This document shows, piece after piece, positions 16,644-25,266 of a stretch of DNA of 61,428 bases. Within the stretch, counting starts at the first letter, position 1. Each line of letters opens with the position of its first letter. The notes beneath the pieces were generated by a model. That model saw only the letters and a list, made by a program, of their open reading frames with translations, ran no database searches and had not been told where the DNA came from. A program made the translations under genes and the position numbers. The stretch comes from Nocardioides ferulae (GTDB taxonomy: Bacteria; Actinomycetota; Actinomycetes; Propionibacteriales; Nocardioidaceae), in NCBI RefSeq assembly GCF_003660455.1, contig NZ_QZVR01000030.1:1-61428 (forward strand), read 5' to 3'.

Positions 16644-17792
16644 TCACGGCTGCCGGGCCGGCTCACGGGGAAGCCCCAGGAGCCGTTCGGCGAGGATGTT
16701 CCGCTGGATCTCGGAGGTGCCGCCGAGGATCGTCTGCGCGTGCGCGACCAGCATCCGGCGCACCAGCGGCTCGTCGTCCTCCGACCAGGCCGCGTCGGCT
16801 CCGAGCGCCTCGGTGCCGAGGTCGCCGATCTCTCGATAGGTCTCCGAGGTGAGCAGCTTGAGCACGGAGAAGGCGGGGGCGCCGGGCTCCGCGCCCTCCT
16901 CGATCGCTCGCTCCCACGTCGTCCGCAGCAGCCAGGTCCGCACCCAGAGGGAGGCGACCCCGTCGGCGATGAGGTCGCGTCGGCCCCGCTGGTCAGCGGC
17001 CTCGAGGATCTCCGCGAGCGCTCGGAACATGCCGACCGCGTTGGCCCCCAGCGAGAGGCGCTCGCGACCGAGTGTGGCCGTGGCGACCTTCCAGCCGCCG
17101 CCCTCCTCGCCGACGATCGCATCGGCTGGCAGCCGCGCACCGGTGAAGTAGACCTCGTTGAACTTCGCCTCGCCGTCCATCTGACGCAGCGGACGGATCT
17201 CGATGCCGTCGGTCGCCATCGGTACGACGAAGACGGAGAGGCCGCCGTGCCCGGATCCACCGGTCCGGGCCAGCAGCAGGCCGAAGTCTGCGCCGACGCC
17301 GCCGGAGGTCCACACCTTCTGCCCGTCGACGATCCAGGTGCCGTCGGCCTGTCGTGCGGCCCGGGTGCGGACCGCAGCGAGGTCCGAGCCCGCATCGGGC
17401 TCGGAGAACAGCTGGCACCACATGTCGGCACCGGTCAGGATCTGCGGCAGGAACTGCTCCTTCTGCGCCTCGGTGCCGAAGCGCATCAGGATCGGACCGA
17501 CAAGGTCCGGACCCACGATGTTGAGCTGCCGGGGGACGTCGGCCTCCGCGCACTCTTCGGCGAAGGCAGCCTGGTCCGCGACACTCGCGTCGCGACCGCC
17601 GTGCTCGGCGGGCCAGTGCAGGCAGGCGTAGCCCGCGTCGTGCAGCTGGCGCTGCCAGACCCGACCGGTGGGGACGTCCTCCGGGCTCGGCGTCGGCCCG
17701 TAGTCGTGCAGGCCCTCCGGGCGGGGCGCCTCGGCGAGCCATCGGCGTACCTCCGCCCGGAAGCCCGTGAGGACCTCCTGGTCCGTGCCCAT
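16644..17792 (-). CDS. Acyl-CoA dehydrogenase, alpha-type subunit
   Basis: This 382-aa ACAD has WCQLFSEPDAGSDLAAVRTRA, DGQKVWTSGGVGADFG, ATLGRERLSLGAN and the C-terminal LGGTSEIQRNILAERLLGLP. The RxQFG segment is absent, as in the other alpha-type subunits. The most likely partner is the beta-type chain at 19440-20558 in the same operon, although the Ltp2-like and DUF35 genes lie between them. The step is alpha,beta-dehydrogenation of an acyl-CoA before the aldolase reaction. Confidence 0.9.
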   Translation of the reverse strand: MGTDQEVLTGFRAEVRRWLAEAPRPEGLHDYGPTPSPEDVPTGRVWQRQLHDAGYACLHWPAEHGGRDASVADQAAFAEECAEADVPRQLNIVGPDLVGPILMRFGTEAQKEQFLPQILTGADMWCQLFSEPDAGSDLAAVRTRAARQADGTWIVDGQKVWTSGGVGADFGLLLARTGGSGHGGLSVFVVPMATDGIEIRPLRQMDGEAKFNEVYFTGARLPADAIVGEEGGGWKVATATLGRERLSLGANAVGMFRALAEILEAADQRGRRDLIADGVASLWVRTWLLRTTWERAIEEGAEPGAPAFSVLKLLTSETYREIGDLGTEALGADAAWSEDDEPLVRRMLVAHAQTILGGTSEIQRNILAERLLGLPREPARQP

Positions 17793-17800
17793 CGCGGCCC

Positions 17801-18952
17801 TCAGACCGAGAGGATCGTGACGGCCGCCGTGCCGGGGGCGCCGTACAGGTGCGCGTAGCCCACCTTCGGGTCGTCGAGCTGACGCTCGCCGCAGCGGCCC
17901 CGCAGCTGGTTGGCGATCTCGTAGATCTGGCGCAGGCCGGACGCGCCGACCGGCTCACCGTTGGCGAGCAGGCCGCCGTCGGTGTTGACCGGCATGGAGC
18001 CGCCGATCTCGGTCGCGCCCTCCGCGATGAGCTTCTCCTGGTCGCCATCGGCACAGAACCCGTTCTCGGCCATGTGGATGACCTCCGAGCCGGCGTCGGT
18101 GTCCTGCAGCTGGATGACGTCGACGTCCTCCGGACCGATGCCGGCCTGCTCGTAGGCAGCCTTCGACGCGTAGACCGTCGGGCTCTGCTCGCCGGTGCTC
18201 GGCAGCGACGGCGACAGGAGCTCGAAGGCGCCGTCGCGCCGGGAGAACAGGGTCGAGGCCCGGAGGTAGATCGGGGTGTCGGTGTACTTGTTGGCATCCT
18301 CGGCCCGCACGAGTACGGCGGCGGCTGCGCCCTCGTCGGGCCCGCAGTACATGTACTGGCGCAGCGGCCAGTTCAGCACCGGCGAGGCGAGCACCTCCTC
18401 CACGCTGAGCGGCTTGTTGCGCCAGGCGTGCGGGTTGCGCGAGCCGTTGCCGAAGGCCTTGGAGGCCACCCGGGCGAGGGTCTCGTGGCTGATCCCGAAG
18501 TCGTGTATGTAGCGGGTGATCTTCATGCCGAAGAAGTGCGTCGTGAGGAAGAGGCCGAGGTCTCCGTACCAGTCGGGCAGCCCGGAGACCGACGGGTGGT
18601 CGGAGAAGGCACCACGCGGGTGCTTGTCGAGCCCGACCGCGACGGCGACGTTCGCGTCACCGAGGCGCAGGGAGTTGGCCGCCTGCGCGAGGGTGTTGCC
18701 GCCGGAGGCGCAGCCGGTGAAGGTCGAGCGGGCCGGGATGCCGGTCAGGCCGAGCAGGCCGGTGATGGCCTCGGGGTTCTTGACCTCCATCGAGGAGGCC
18801 CACAGGGTGTCGACCTTGTCCCACGAAACGCCGGCATCACCGAGGGCCTCGATGACGGCGTCCTCACCCATCTGCAGCGCGGACTTGCCGTCGTAGCGGC
18901 CGAACGGGTGCAGCCCGACGCCGATGATCGCGATGTCGCCTGACGTGCTCAT
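17801..18952 (-). CDS. Ltp2-like thiolase-fold aldolase
   Basis: This 383-aa thiolase-superfamily protein keeps a Cys at about residue 81 (FTGCASGGNTLAQA). In the C-terminal signature the thiolase His is replaced: GGLLANGEPVGASGLRQIYE. That GEP-type motif, and the GYAHLYGAPGTAAVTIL end, are characteristic of Ltp2, which uses tyrosines for retro-aldol release of propionyl-CoA in cholesterol side-chain degradation, together with a DUF35 domain. The DUF35 gene at 18949 overlaps it by ATGA. The reaction is inferred from the family; the steroid identity is not proven. Confidence 0.87.
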   Translation of the reverse strand: MSTSGDIAIIGVGLHPFGRYDGKSALQMGEDAVIEALGDAGVSWDKVDTLWASSMEVKNPEAITGLLGLTGIPARSTFTGCASGGNTLAQAANSLRLGDANVAVAVGLDKHPRGAFSDHPSVSGLPDWYGDLGLFLTTHFFGMKITRYIHDFGISHETLARVASKAFGNGSRNPHAWRNKPLSVEEVLASPVLNWPLRQYMYCGPDEGAAAAVLVRAEDANKYTDTPIYLRASTLFSRRDGAFELLSPSLPSTGEQSPTVYASKAAYEQAGIGPEDVDVIQLQDTDAGSEVIHMAENGFCADGDQEKLIAEGATEIGGSMPVNTDGGLLANGEPVGASGLRQIYEIANQLRGRCGERQLDDPKVGYAHLYGAPGTAAVTILSV

Positions 18953-19443
18953 CGAGCCTGCTCCTTGGTCTGCTTGGGGGCGGGTGTGCCGTCCACGGGG
19001 CGGAAGGCGTAGGTCACGGTCTGCTTGCCCTCGGCGTCATGGGCGAACGGCAGCACCACGACCTCCATCTCCTGACCGATGGTGAGCTTCTCCGGGTCCG
19101 GCTCGGTGAGCCGGCCCTCGATCCGCAGGCCACCCGGCAGCTCGACGTAGCCCACGGTGTAGGGCTGGAACGACTTCGCGTCGTCCTCGCCGGCGTAGGG
19201 CGGGGAGGTGGGCCGGAAGACCTGGCTGGTGAAGGTCCACAGCGCGCCGCGGCGCGGCAGCTCGATCTTCTCCAGCTCCTCACGCTTGCCCGCCACCAGG
19301 CGGCTGGCCCGATAGGGGAAGACGACGCTGCCGTCCGAGGCCTTGCCACCGATCAGCGCCGGCTCCTCGGCCGGCCAGGTGAACAGGTCCTCGGCGATCG
19401 GGACCGCCTCGGGGTCGATCGCGGTTGCGTTGGCGGCAGTCAC
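18949..19443 (-). CDS. OB-fold (DUF35) protein lacking the zinc-ribbon cysteines
   Basis: This 164-aa protein is predicted to be the OB-fold partner of the Ltp2-like aldolase, whose ATG overlaps its TGA. The N-terminal region that normally holds CxxC...CxxC reads IGGKASDGSVVFPYRASR and contains no cysteine at all, so zinc binding is lost. The OB part (ALWTFTSQVFRPTSPPY, VGYVELPGGLRIEGRL) is intact. The GTG start at 19443 has AGGAG upstream and overlaps the TGA of the dehydrogenase gene (GTGA). Confidence 0.82.
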   Translation of the reverse strand: MTAANATAIDPEAVPIAEDLFTWPAEEPALIGGKASDGSVVFPYRASRLVAGKREELEKIELPRRGALWTFTSQVFRPTSPPYAGEDDAKSFQPYTVGYVELPGGLRIEGRLTEPDPEKLTIGQEMEVVVLPFAHDAEGKQTVTYAFRPVDGTPAPKQTKEQAR

Positions 19444-20558
19444 TTCGGGTCTCCTGTCAGCAGGGGTACTTGTTGGGTCAGGGCGCGCAGGTGCTCGGCG
19501 GACGATCCGAGGAGCACCGCCGAGCCGCGGGAGCGCTTGACGTGCAGGTGGGCCGGGTGCTCCCAGGTGAACCCGATCCCGCCGTGGACCTGGACGTTGT
19601 CGGAGGCGTTGGTGACGTAGGCGTCGCCACACACGAGCCGGGCGATGGTCGCCACGAGCGGGAGGTCGTCGCTCTGCGAGGTGACAGCGCGGGTCGCTGC
19701 CCAGGCAGCCGATCGAGCACCCTCGAGCCGGACGAGCATGTCGGCGCAGCGGTGCTTCACCGCCTGGAACGACCCGATCGGGCGGCCGAACTGGTGCCGC
19801 GTGCGGGCGTAGTCGACCGCCATGTCGAGGGCGGCCGCGGCTCCTCCCACCTGCTCGTGGGCGAGCGCTGCACTGGCCTCGTCGATGAGGCGACCGAGCA
19901 CCGCCGGACCGTCCTCGGCGAGGAGCCGGGCGGGCGCTGCGTCGAACGAGACCGACGCGAGCCGCCGCGTCTGATCAGAGGTACGACGCTCGTTCGCCCG
20001 GACGCCGGCGTGCTCCGTCTCCACCAGGAAGAGGCTCACCCCGTCGCCGTGGCGAGCCGCGGTGATCACTGCCTGGGCGGCGGCGCCGTCGAGGACGTGG
20101 GACGCGACGCCGGACACCGTCCAGCCGCTACCCGTCTCAATGGCGGTCAGCGAGACCTCCGCCGAAGGGCGGCGCTCGTCGGCCAGCACCACGGCGATGC
20201 GCGCGGTGCCGTCCGCGACGCCCGGCAACCAGCGTGCACAGATCTCAGCCTCCTGGGAGAGGACGAGCGCGCGGACACCGAGGACCGACGTGGACAGGTA
20301 GGGGACGCAGGCGAGCGAGCGGCCGAGCTCCACCATCACGACAGCCAGCTCCGCAGGCCCGGCACCGGCTCCGCCGTACTCCTCGGGGACGATCAGGCCC
20401 GGCAGCCCGACCTCGTCCGAGAGCAGCCGCCACAGGTCGTCGTCGTAACCGGCGGGCGACTCCATCGCCCGCCGGAGGTCGGCGTCGGTCGCGTGCTTCT
20501 CGAACAGACCGCGGAGGAGGGCGGCCAGCTCCGCGCGCTCGGAGGTGTCGGTCGCCAT
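19440..20558 (-). CDS. Acyl-CoA dehydrogenase, beta-type subunit
   Basis: This 372-aa ACAD has YARTRHQFGRPIGSFQAVKHRCADM and VQVHGGIGFTWEHPAHLHVKR, closely similar in layout to the 12890-14041 product. The alpha-type SEPDAGSD motif is missing. It is probably the FAD-completing partner of the 16644-17792 product. Its ATG shares nucleotides with the TGA of the VOC gene (TGATG overlap), so the two are translationally coupled. Confidence 0.9.
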   Translation of the reverse strand: MATDTSERAELAALLRGLFEKHATDADLRRAMESPAGYDDDLWRLLSDEVGLPGLIVPEEYGGAGAGPAELAVVMVELGRSLACVPYLSTSVLGVRALVLSQEAEICARWLPGVADGTARIAVVLADERRPSAEVSLTAIETGSGWTVSGVASHVLDGAAAQAVITAARHGDGVSLFLVETEHAGVRANERRTSDQTRRLASVSFDAAPARLLAEDGPAVLGRLIDEASAALAHEQVGGAAAALDMAVDYARTRHQFGRPIGSFQAVKHRCADMLVRLEGARSAAWAATRAVTSQSDDLPLVATIARLVCGDAYVTNASDNVQVHGGIGFTWEHPAHLHVKRSRGSAVLLGSSAEHLRALTQQVPLLTGDPK

Positions 20559-21472
20559 CAGCCGTCCCCGCGCGGCAGCAGGGGCCGGCGGACCTCGGCG
20601 CGAGGCCGCTCGACGAGCTCCACCACAGCGCCGTCCGGATCGGAGAGCACCACGATGGTGAAGCCGCCCGTGGGGGTGTCCGCCATCGGGATCCACACCG
20701 GGTCGGGAACAGCGAGCCCTTGGTCGACGAGCGAGCGATGGGCGTCGTGGACGTCCTCGACGGCGAGCGCGATGCGGTACAAGCCCTGGGTGTTGGCCTG
20801 CCAGGGGTGGCGCATTGCAGTGCGGTCCTCGGTGAACTCGAGGGAGAACGTCGGGTCCTCGGGCAGCCGCAGGCTGAGGGTGCCGGCCGGACCGGGCACG
20901 ACCTCGAACCCCAGGCACGCGTACCAGGCCGCGGTCGCGGCGAGGTCGGTGCTGACGAGCCGGACGTGGGAGAACTTGCCTCCCGCCGGCTCGTCGACCG
21001 TCCCCAGATCCACCTGGACGACCTCGACGGGATCTCCGTCGGGGTCGGTGAGGAGCAGCGCCGGCACGCGCCGGCCCTGGACGACCACCTCCTCACGAAG
21101 GCCAGCCTCCGGAACGAGGTCCGCGGGCTCCGCCGCGCGGATCCCGACCGCATGGAAGCCGGTCACCCGGCCGTCATGGTCGGACGGTACGACGCGCGCC
21201 TGCGTGATCGGCTCGTACCACGCCACCAGTTCGACCGCCGGCGCTGCCCGGGGGCCACGCTCGTCCCAGTGGAAGACGGTGTCACTGACGGTGTGGTCCA
21301 CCAGGCCGAGCGGACGCGCATCCGTGTCGTCGGAGTGCGAGCGCATCCGCTCCCGCAGACCGAGCGCCGTCCAAAACGCGCCCGCCTCGGCCAGGTGCAG
21401 GGTGTTGACGTTGCAGTGCAGCACCGCGTGCACCAGGGCGAGATCCGGTCGTGCGGCGGACTGGATCGTCAC
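20558..21472 (-). CDS. Two-domain VOC (glyoxalase/dioxygenase fold) protein
   Basis: This 304-aa protein has two vicinal-oxygen-chelate modules, the second beginning near KFSHVRLVSTDLAATAAWYACLGFEVV and ending in VVLSDPDGAVVELVE. Candidate metal ligands are His in the N-terminal strand (LVHAVLHCN), His in the second module (KFSHVRL) and the terminal Glu. Extradiol dioxygenases and methylmalonyl-CoA epimerases share this fold, so the reaction is open. Its GTG overlaps the stop of the CoA-transferase gene. It resembles catechol-2,3-dioxygenase-like proteins but lacks a clear ring-cleavage signature. Confidence 0.75.
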   Translation of the reverse strand: MTIQSAARPDLALVHAVLHCNVNTLHLAEAGAFWTALGLRERMRSHSDDTDARPLGLVDHTVSDTVFHWDERGPRAAPAVELVAWYEPITQARVVPSDHDGRVTGFHAVGIRAAEPADLVPEAGLREEVVVQGRRVPALLLTDPDGDPVEVVQVDLGTVDEPAGGKFSHVRLVSTDLAATAAWYACLGFEVVPGPAGTLSLRLPEDPTFSLEFTEDRTAMRHPWQANTQGLYRIALAVEDVHDAHRSLVDQGLAVPDPVWIPMADTPTGGFTIVVLSDPDGAVVELVERPRAEVRRPLLPRGDG

Positions 21473-22698
21473 AGGATGGCTCCGGACTCCTTCAGTGCCG
21501 GCAGGTCATCCCAGGAGTAGCCGGCCTCGGTCAGGACGAGCTCGGTGTGCTCGCCGTGCTCAGGGGCGCGCAGCTTGGCGTTGGGGCGCTCGTCGAACTG
21601 CACCGGGCTGTCGACGACCGCGAACTCGTTGCCGGCGTTGTCCGTCAGTCGGGGCAGGTAGCCGTTGGCCAGGACGGCGGGGTCCTGGTGAAGCTCGGCA
21701 GAGTTCTGCACGACGTCCCAGACGCCGTCGAAGTCGGCGAAGGCCTTCTTCCAGTGCTCGAGGTCGTGCGACTCGAAGGTCGCCCGCAGCTCCGCGATAC
21801 ACGCGGCACGGTTCTGGAAGCGCACCGGCGCGGTGGCGTACCGCTCGTCGGTCACCAGGTCGCTCCGGTCGATCCGCGCGCAGAAGTCTCCCCAGAACCG
21901 GTCCGCCTGGAGGAGCGAGAACGCCAGGAAGCGGCCGTCCTGGGTGCGGTAGAAGTTCGTGACCGGGTTCGGCATCTCGCTGAGGTCGAACTTCGGCATC
22001 GGCTGGCCGGTGACACCGGCGGCGACCACGTCGGTCGCGGTCTGCCACATCCCCAGCGCGAGCAGCGACACGTCCACCGTGCTGGGCTCCCCGGTGCGCT
22101 CGCGCTTGAACAGAGCGGCGGCGACACCCGAGGCGATGGCAAAGCCCCCGAAGAGGTCGCCGAAGGCGGGGCGCTGCGGCGGCGGGTAGCCGCCGTCCAG
22201 CGGCGAGTAGGCGTCGCCGACACCGCCGCGCGACCAGTAGGCGGCGAGGTCGAAGGCACCGCGCTCGGCCTCGTCGCCCTTCGAGCCGTAGCCGTGACCG
22301 CGTGCGTAGATGAGCTTGGGGTTCACGGCGCGGAGGTCCTCCGGCTCGATTCCGAGCCTGCGGCGCGAGTCCGGGAGCAGGTTGGTGATGAAGACGTCGG
22401 CGTTCTCCAGGAGCTTGAGGAGGATCTCCTTGCCCTTGGGGTTGGCGACGTCCAGGCCGACGCTGCGCTTGCCGCGGTTGGGCTGCTCGACGAAGTGGTT
22501 GATCTGGCCGGCGCCCGGAACCATGCCCGAGTTGATCAGCGCCCGCTGCGGGTCGCCGGTCTGCGGGTGCTCCAGCTTGATCACGTCGGCACCCCAGTCG
22601 GCCAGGACGGCGCCTGCGGTGGGGACGAAGGTCCAGGCGGCCAGCTCGACCACCTTGATGCCGTCGAGGACGGGAGTGGGCACGGCTTCCTCTGTCAT
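21469..22698 (-). CDS. Type III (CaiB/BaiF family) CoA-transferase
   Basis: This 409-aa protein has GAVLADWGADVIKLEHPQTGDPQR, QPNRGKRSVGLDVANPKGKEILLKLLENADVF and RPAFGDLFGG with the Asp of the family active site. It should exchange CoA between a pathway intermediate and a carboxylate. It is the first gene of the leftward operon ending at 15077. The ATG at 22698 gives the standard family N-terminus (VLDGIKVVELA). In-frame codons further upstream lie inside the promoter. That promoter, with operator copy 2, lies at 22737-22765. Confidence 0.9.
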   Translation of the reverse strand: MTEEAVPTPVLDGIKVVELAAWTFVPTAGAVLADWGADVIKLEHPQTGDPQRALINSGMVPGAGQINHFVEQPNRGKRSVGLDVANPKGKEILLKLLENADVFITNLLPDSRRRLGIEPEDLRAVNPKLIYARGHGYGSKGDEAERGAFDLAAYWSRGGVGDAYSPLDGGYPPPQRPAFGDLFGGFAIASGVAAALFKRERTGEPSTVDVSLLALGMWQTATDVVAAGVTGQPMPKFDLSEMPNPVTNFYRTQDGRFLAFSLLQADRFWGDFCARIDRSDLVTDERYATAPVRFQNRAACIAELRATFESHDLEHWKKAFADFDGVWDVVQNSAELHQDPAVLANGYLPRLTDNAGNEFAVVDSPVQFDERPNAKLRAPEHGEHTELVLTEAGYSWDDLPALKESGAIL

Positions 22699-22736
22699 GG
22701 CGGGCTCAGCTCTCTGGTTCGGGGACGTGAGTTCGG

Positions 22737-22765
22737 ACACTAATGTATCTTGACGAAAGTGCCAA
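22737..22765 (-). promoter_or_regulatory. Leftward promoter with operator copy 2
   Basis: On the minus strand, TTGGCA (22760-22765) is followed after 17 nt by TAGTGT (22737-22742). The palindrome TTGAC-N6-GCCAA (22750-22765, one mismatch) overlaps the -35. It should control the CoA-transferase operon. Confidence 0.65.
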
Positions 22766-22806
22766 GTAGTAGCCGGAAAGCCGTGTTTCCACACGTGAAT
22801 CGCGGG

Positions 22807-22836
22807 TTGACGGTTGCGTCATGCCGTCGGTACGTT
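22807..22836 (+). promoter_or_regulatory. Rightward promoter with operator copy 3
   Basis: The palindrome TTGAC-N6-GTCAT (22807-22822, one mismatch) supplies -35 TTGACG. After an 18-nt spacer comes -10 TACGTT (22831-22836). It should drive the three-gene F420-related operon beginning at 22902, so this divergent region has a separate operator for each direction. Confidence 0.65.
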
Positions 22837-22901
22837 CCGCAGGCGACGCCGCTCTGAGTCGCATGGCAGGCGCGGGCCAACGACATCGAGAAGAGGTGGG
22901 C

Positions 22902-23543
22902 ATGACGCTGCCCCGACCACGAACGCCGATTCCGGGCCTCGGCTCCGATCACCGGGCCGCGATCATCGTCTCGGAGATGCAGCGCGGGATCGTCGACCCG
23001 ACCATGAGCCAGCTGCCCGGCCTGGCCGAGCAGGTCGCCTCCCGGTCCGTCACGGACCGGATCGACCGGCTGGTGCGGACCGCAAGAGAGCTCGACGTAC
23101 TGGTCATCTGGTCGTTGATCGTGCCGCGAGCCGACCGGATCGGGACGGGCCGCAACAGCCCGCTCATGTCCCTCCTGCACCGCTGGTCGTTCACCACGGG
23201 CACGGAAGAGGTGGCACTCACCCCGGGCCTGACCGTCGATGACCGGGACGTCGTCATCACGCGCGTGCACGGACTGACGCCGTTCCACGGAACCGACCTC
23301 GACCCGATCCTTCGTGCGGAAGGGATCGAGACCGTGATCCTCACGGGGGTCTCGACCGATGTCGCGCTCACCGGCGGCGCACTGGAGGCGGTCAACCGCG
23401 GCTACCGCGTGGTCCTGCCGACCGACTGCACAGCCGGCTCCTCCGCCGAATCCCACGCCCGACGGATCGAGGAGTTCTTTCCCCTGATGGGCGCCGTGAC
23501 CATCAGCGACGAGGTCCTGCGCGCCCTGCGGGGGCAGCTGTGA
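22902..23543 (+). CDS. Isochorismatase-fold protein without the catalytic Cys
   Basis: This 213-aa protein has the isochorismatase/cysteine-hydrolase fold. The two hallmark positions differ: the N-terminal Asp is Glu (AIIVSEMQRG), and the nucleophilic Cys after the GVxT loop is absent (TGVSTDVALTGGALEA). It may therefore be an isochorismatase-like hydrolase with a different mechanism, or non-catalytic. The ATG at 22902 has GAGG seven nt upstream. Its TGA overlaps the GTG of the LLM gene. It leads an operon with two F420 enzymes. Confidence 0.8.
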   Translation: MTLPRPRTPIPGLGSDHRAAIIVSEMQRGIVDPTMSQLPGLAEQVASRSVTDRIDRLVRTARELDVLVIWSLIVPRADRIGTGRNSPLMSLLHRWSFTTGTEEVALTPGLTVDDRDVVITRVHGLTPFHGTDLDPILRAEGIETVILTGVSTDVALTGGALEAVNRGYRVVLPTDCTAGSSAESHARRIEEFFPLMGAVTISDEVLRALRGQL

Positions 23544-24592
23544 AGATCGGCATGCCGCTGTCCTACGCCGGCGGGTTCATCGAGACGGTCGAGGGGCTGC
23601 GGACCTACGAGGACGTCGGGCTGGACGTCGTACTCCTTCCTGAGGCCTACTCCTTCGACGCGGTGAGCCAGCTCGGCTACATCGCGGCGAAGACCGAGCG
23701 CCTCGAGCTCTGCACCAGCATCCTCAACATCTACTCGCGCACCCCCACGCTCCTCGCCATGACCGCCGCCGGTCTCGATTACGTCTCCGGGGGCCGCTTC
23801 ATCCTCGGCATCGGAGCGTCCGGCCCCCAGGTGGTGGAGGGGTTCCACGGCCTTCCGTACGACGCCCCGCTCGGCCGCACCCGTGAGATCGCCGAGATCT
23901 GCCGGAAGGTCTGGCGGCGCGAGCCCGTCGCGTTCAACGGCAAGTACTACGACGTGCCGCTGTCGCCCGAGCGCGGCGGCAGCGGGCTGGGCAAGCCGCT
24001 CAAGCTCATCAACCACCCGGTCCGGCAGCAGATCCCCCTGATGCTGGCGGCGCTCGGTCCGAAGAACGTGGAGCTCGCAGCCGAGTTGTTCGATGCGTGG
24101 GAGCCCATCTTCTTCCTGCCCGAGCGGGCTGACGCCGCGTTCGGCGACGCCCTGGCCGCGGGCCGCGCGAAGCGATCGGGAGACCTGGCACCGCTCGACA
24201 TCACGGTCGACACCAAGGTCCTCATCACCGACGACCCGGCCGAGAAGGCCGCAGGCGAGCAGCAGGTCCGTGAGCACCTGGCGCTCTACATCGGCGGCAT
24301 GGGTGCACGGGGCAAGAACTTCTACAACGACCTCGCTGGTCGCTTCGGGTTCTCCGACGCTGCCCGCGAGATCCAGGACCTGTTCCTCGCGGGAAAGCGG
24401 ACCGAGGCGGCTGCAGCAGTGCCGGCAGGTCTGGTCGAGGGCGTCGCCCTGGTCGGCTCCCCCGGCTGGGTCGCCGAACGCGTCACCGCCTTCGCGGCTG
24501 CCGGCGTGACCACGATCAACGCCACCCCCCTCGCCACCACGCACGAGCACCGCGTGAAGGACATCGCATCCCTGAAGGAGTACGCCTCATGA
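23540..24592 (+). CDS. LLM-class F420-dependent oxidoreductase
   Basis: This 350-aa luciferase-like monooxygenase-family TIM barrel has SGGRFILGIGASGPQVVEGFHG, GRTREIAEICRKVWRREPV and PLMLAALGPKNVELAAEL. This is the pattern of F420-dependent reductases such as methylenetetrahydromethanopterin reductase and the NpdI/NpdC-type hydride transferases. It is followed, with an ATGA overlap, by an F420:NADPH reductase that could supply F420H2. It probably reduces an activated double bond in a pathway intermediate, but the substrate is unknown. Confidence 0.88.
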   Translation: MKIGMPLSYAGGFIETVEGLRTYEDVGLDVVLLPEAYSFDAVSQLGYIAAKTERLELCTSILNIYSRTPTLLAMTAAGLDYVSGGRFILGIGASGPQVVEGFHGLPYDAPLGRTREIAEICRKVWRREPVAFNGKYYDVPLSPERGGSGLGKPLKLINHPVRQQIPLMLAALGPKNVELAAELFDAWEPIFFLPERADAAFGDALAAGRAKRSGDLAPLDITVDTKVLITDDPAEKAAGEQQVREHLALYIGGMGARGKNFYNDLAGRFGFSDAAREIQDLFLAGKRTEAAAAVPAGLVEGVALVGSPGWVAERVTAFAAAGVTTINATPLATTHEHRVKDIASLKEYAS

Positions 24593-25266
24593 CCGACCTG
24601 CCGACGTCACTGAACGGGAAGACGATCGCCGTCCTCGGCGGCACGGGGCCGCAGGGACGCGGCCTCGCCGGTCGATTCGCCGCAGCCGGACTGCGGGTGG
24701 TGATCGGAAGTCGCAGCGCCGAGCGGGCCGCCACGACGGCGACGGCGCTGCGCGATGCGGTGGGAGGCGACCTGACCGGGAGCGACAACGTCGGCGCGGC
24801 CGAGGCCGGCGACATCGTCGTCATCGCCGTGCCCTGGGACGGCCACGGCGAGCTCCTCAAGGAGCTCGCGCCATCGCTCCGCGGCAAGGTCGTCGTCGAC
24901 TGCGTCAACCCGCTCGGCTTCGACAAGCAGGGCGCCTACGTGCTTCACGTCGAGGAAGGATCCGCGGCACAGCAGGCCCAGTCGATCCTGACGGAGTCCA
25001 CCGTCGTGGGCGCCTTCCACAACGTCAGTGCCGTCACGCTCGAGGATCCCGAGGTCGCCTCCGTCGACACCGACGTCCTCGTCGTCGGCGACGTCCGCGA
25101 GGCGACGGACGTGATCCAGGAGCTCGCGGCGACCATCCCCGGCGTCCGCGGTGTCTACGGCGGCAGGTTGCGCAACGCGCGTCAGGTCGAGGCCCTCACC
25201 GCCAACCTGATCAGCGTCAACCGACGCTACAAGGCGCACGCCGGCATCCGGGTCACCGACATCTGA
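24589..25266 (+). CDS. NADPH-dependent F420 reductase (NpdG/FNO-like)
   Basis: This 225-aa protein starts with a dinucleotide-binding segment VLGGTGPQGRGLAGRFAAAGLRVVIGSRSAERA, followed by VIAVPWDGH, VDCVNPLGF and VGAFHNVSAVTL. All fit the F420:NADP oxidoreductase family. It transfers hydride between NADPH and F420. Placed directly behind an LLM enzyme, it looks like a dedicated generator of F420H2, comparable to NpdG in the picrate-degradation genes of Nocardioides simplex. A 15-nt segment that includes its stop codon is tandemly duplicated just downstream. Confidence 0.9.
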   Translation: MTDLPTSLNGKTIAVLGGTGPQGRGLAGRFAAAGLRVVIGSRSAERAATTATALRDAVGGDLTGSDNVGAAEAGDIVVIAVPWDGHGELLKELAPSLRGKVVVDCVNPLGFDKQGAYVLHVEEGSAAQQAQSILTESTVVGAFHNVSAVTLEDPEVASVDTDVLVVGDVREATDVIQELAATIPGVRGVYGGRLRNARQVEALTANLISVNRRYKAHAGIRVTDI

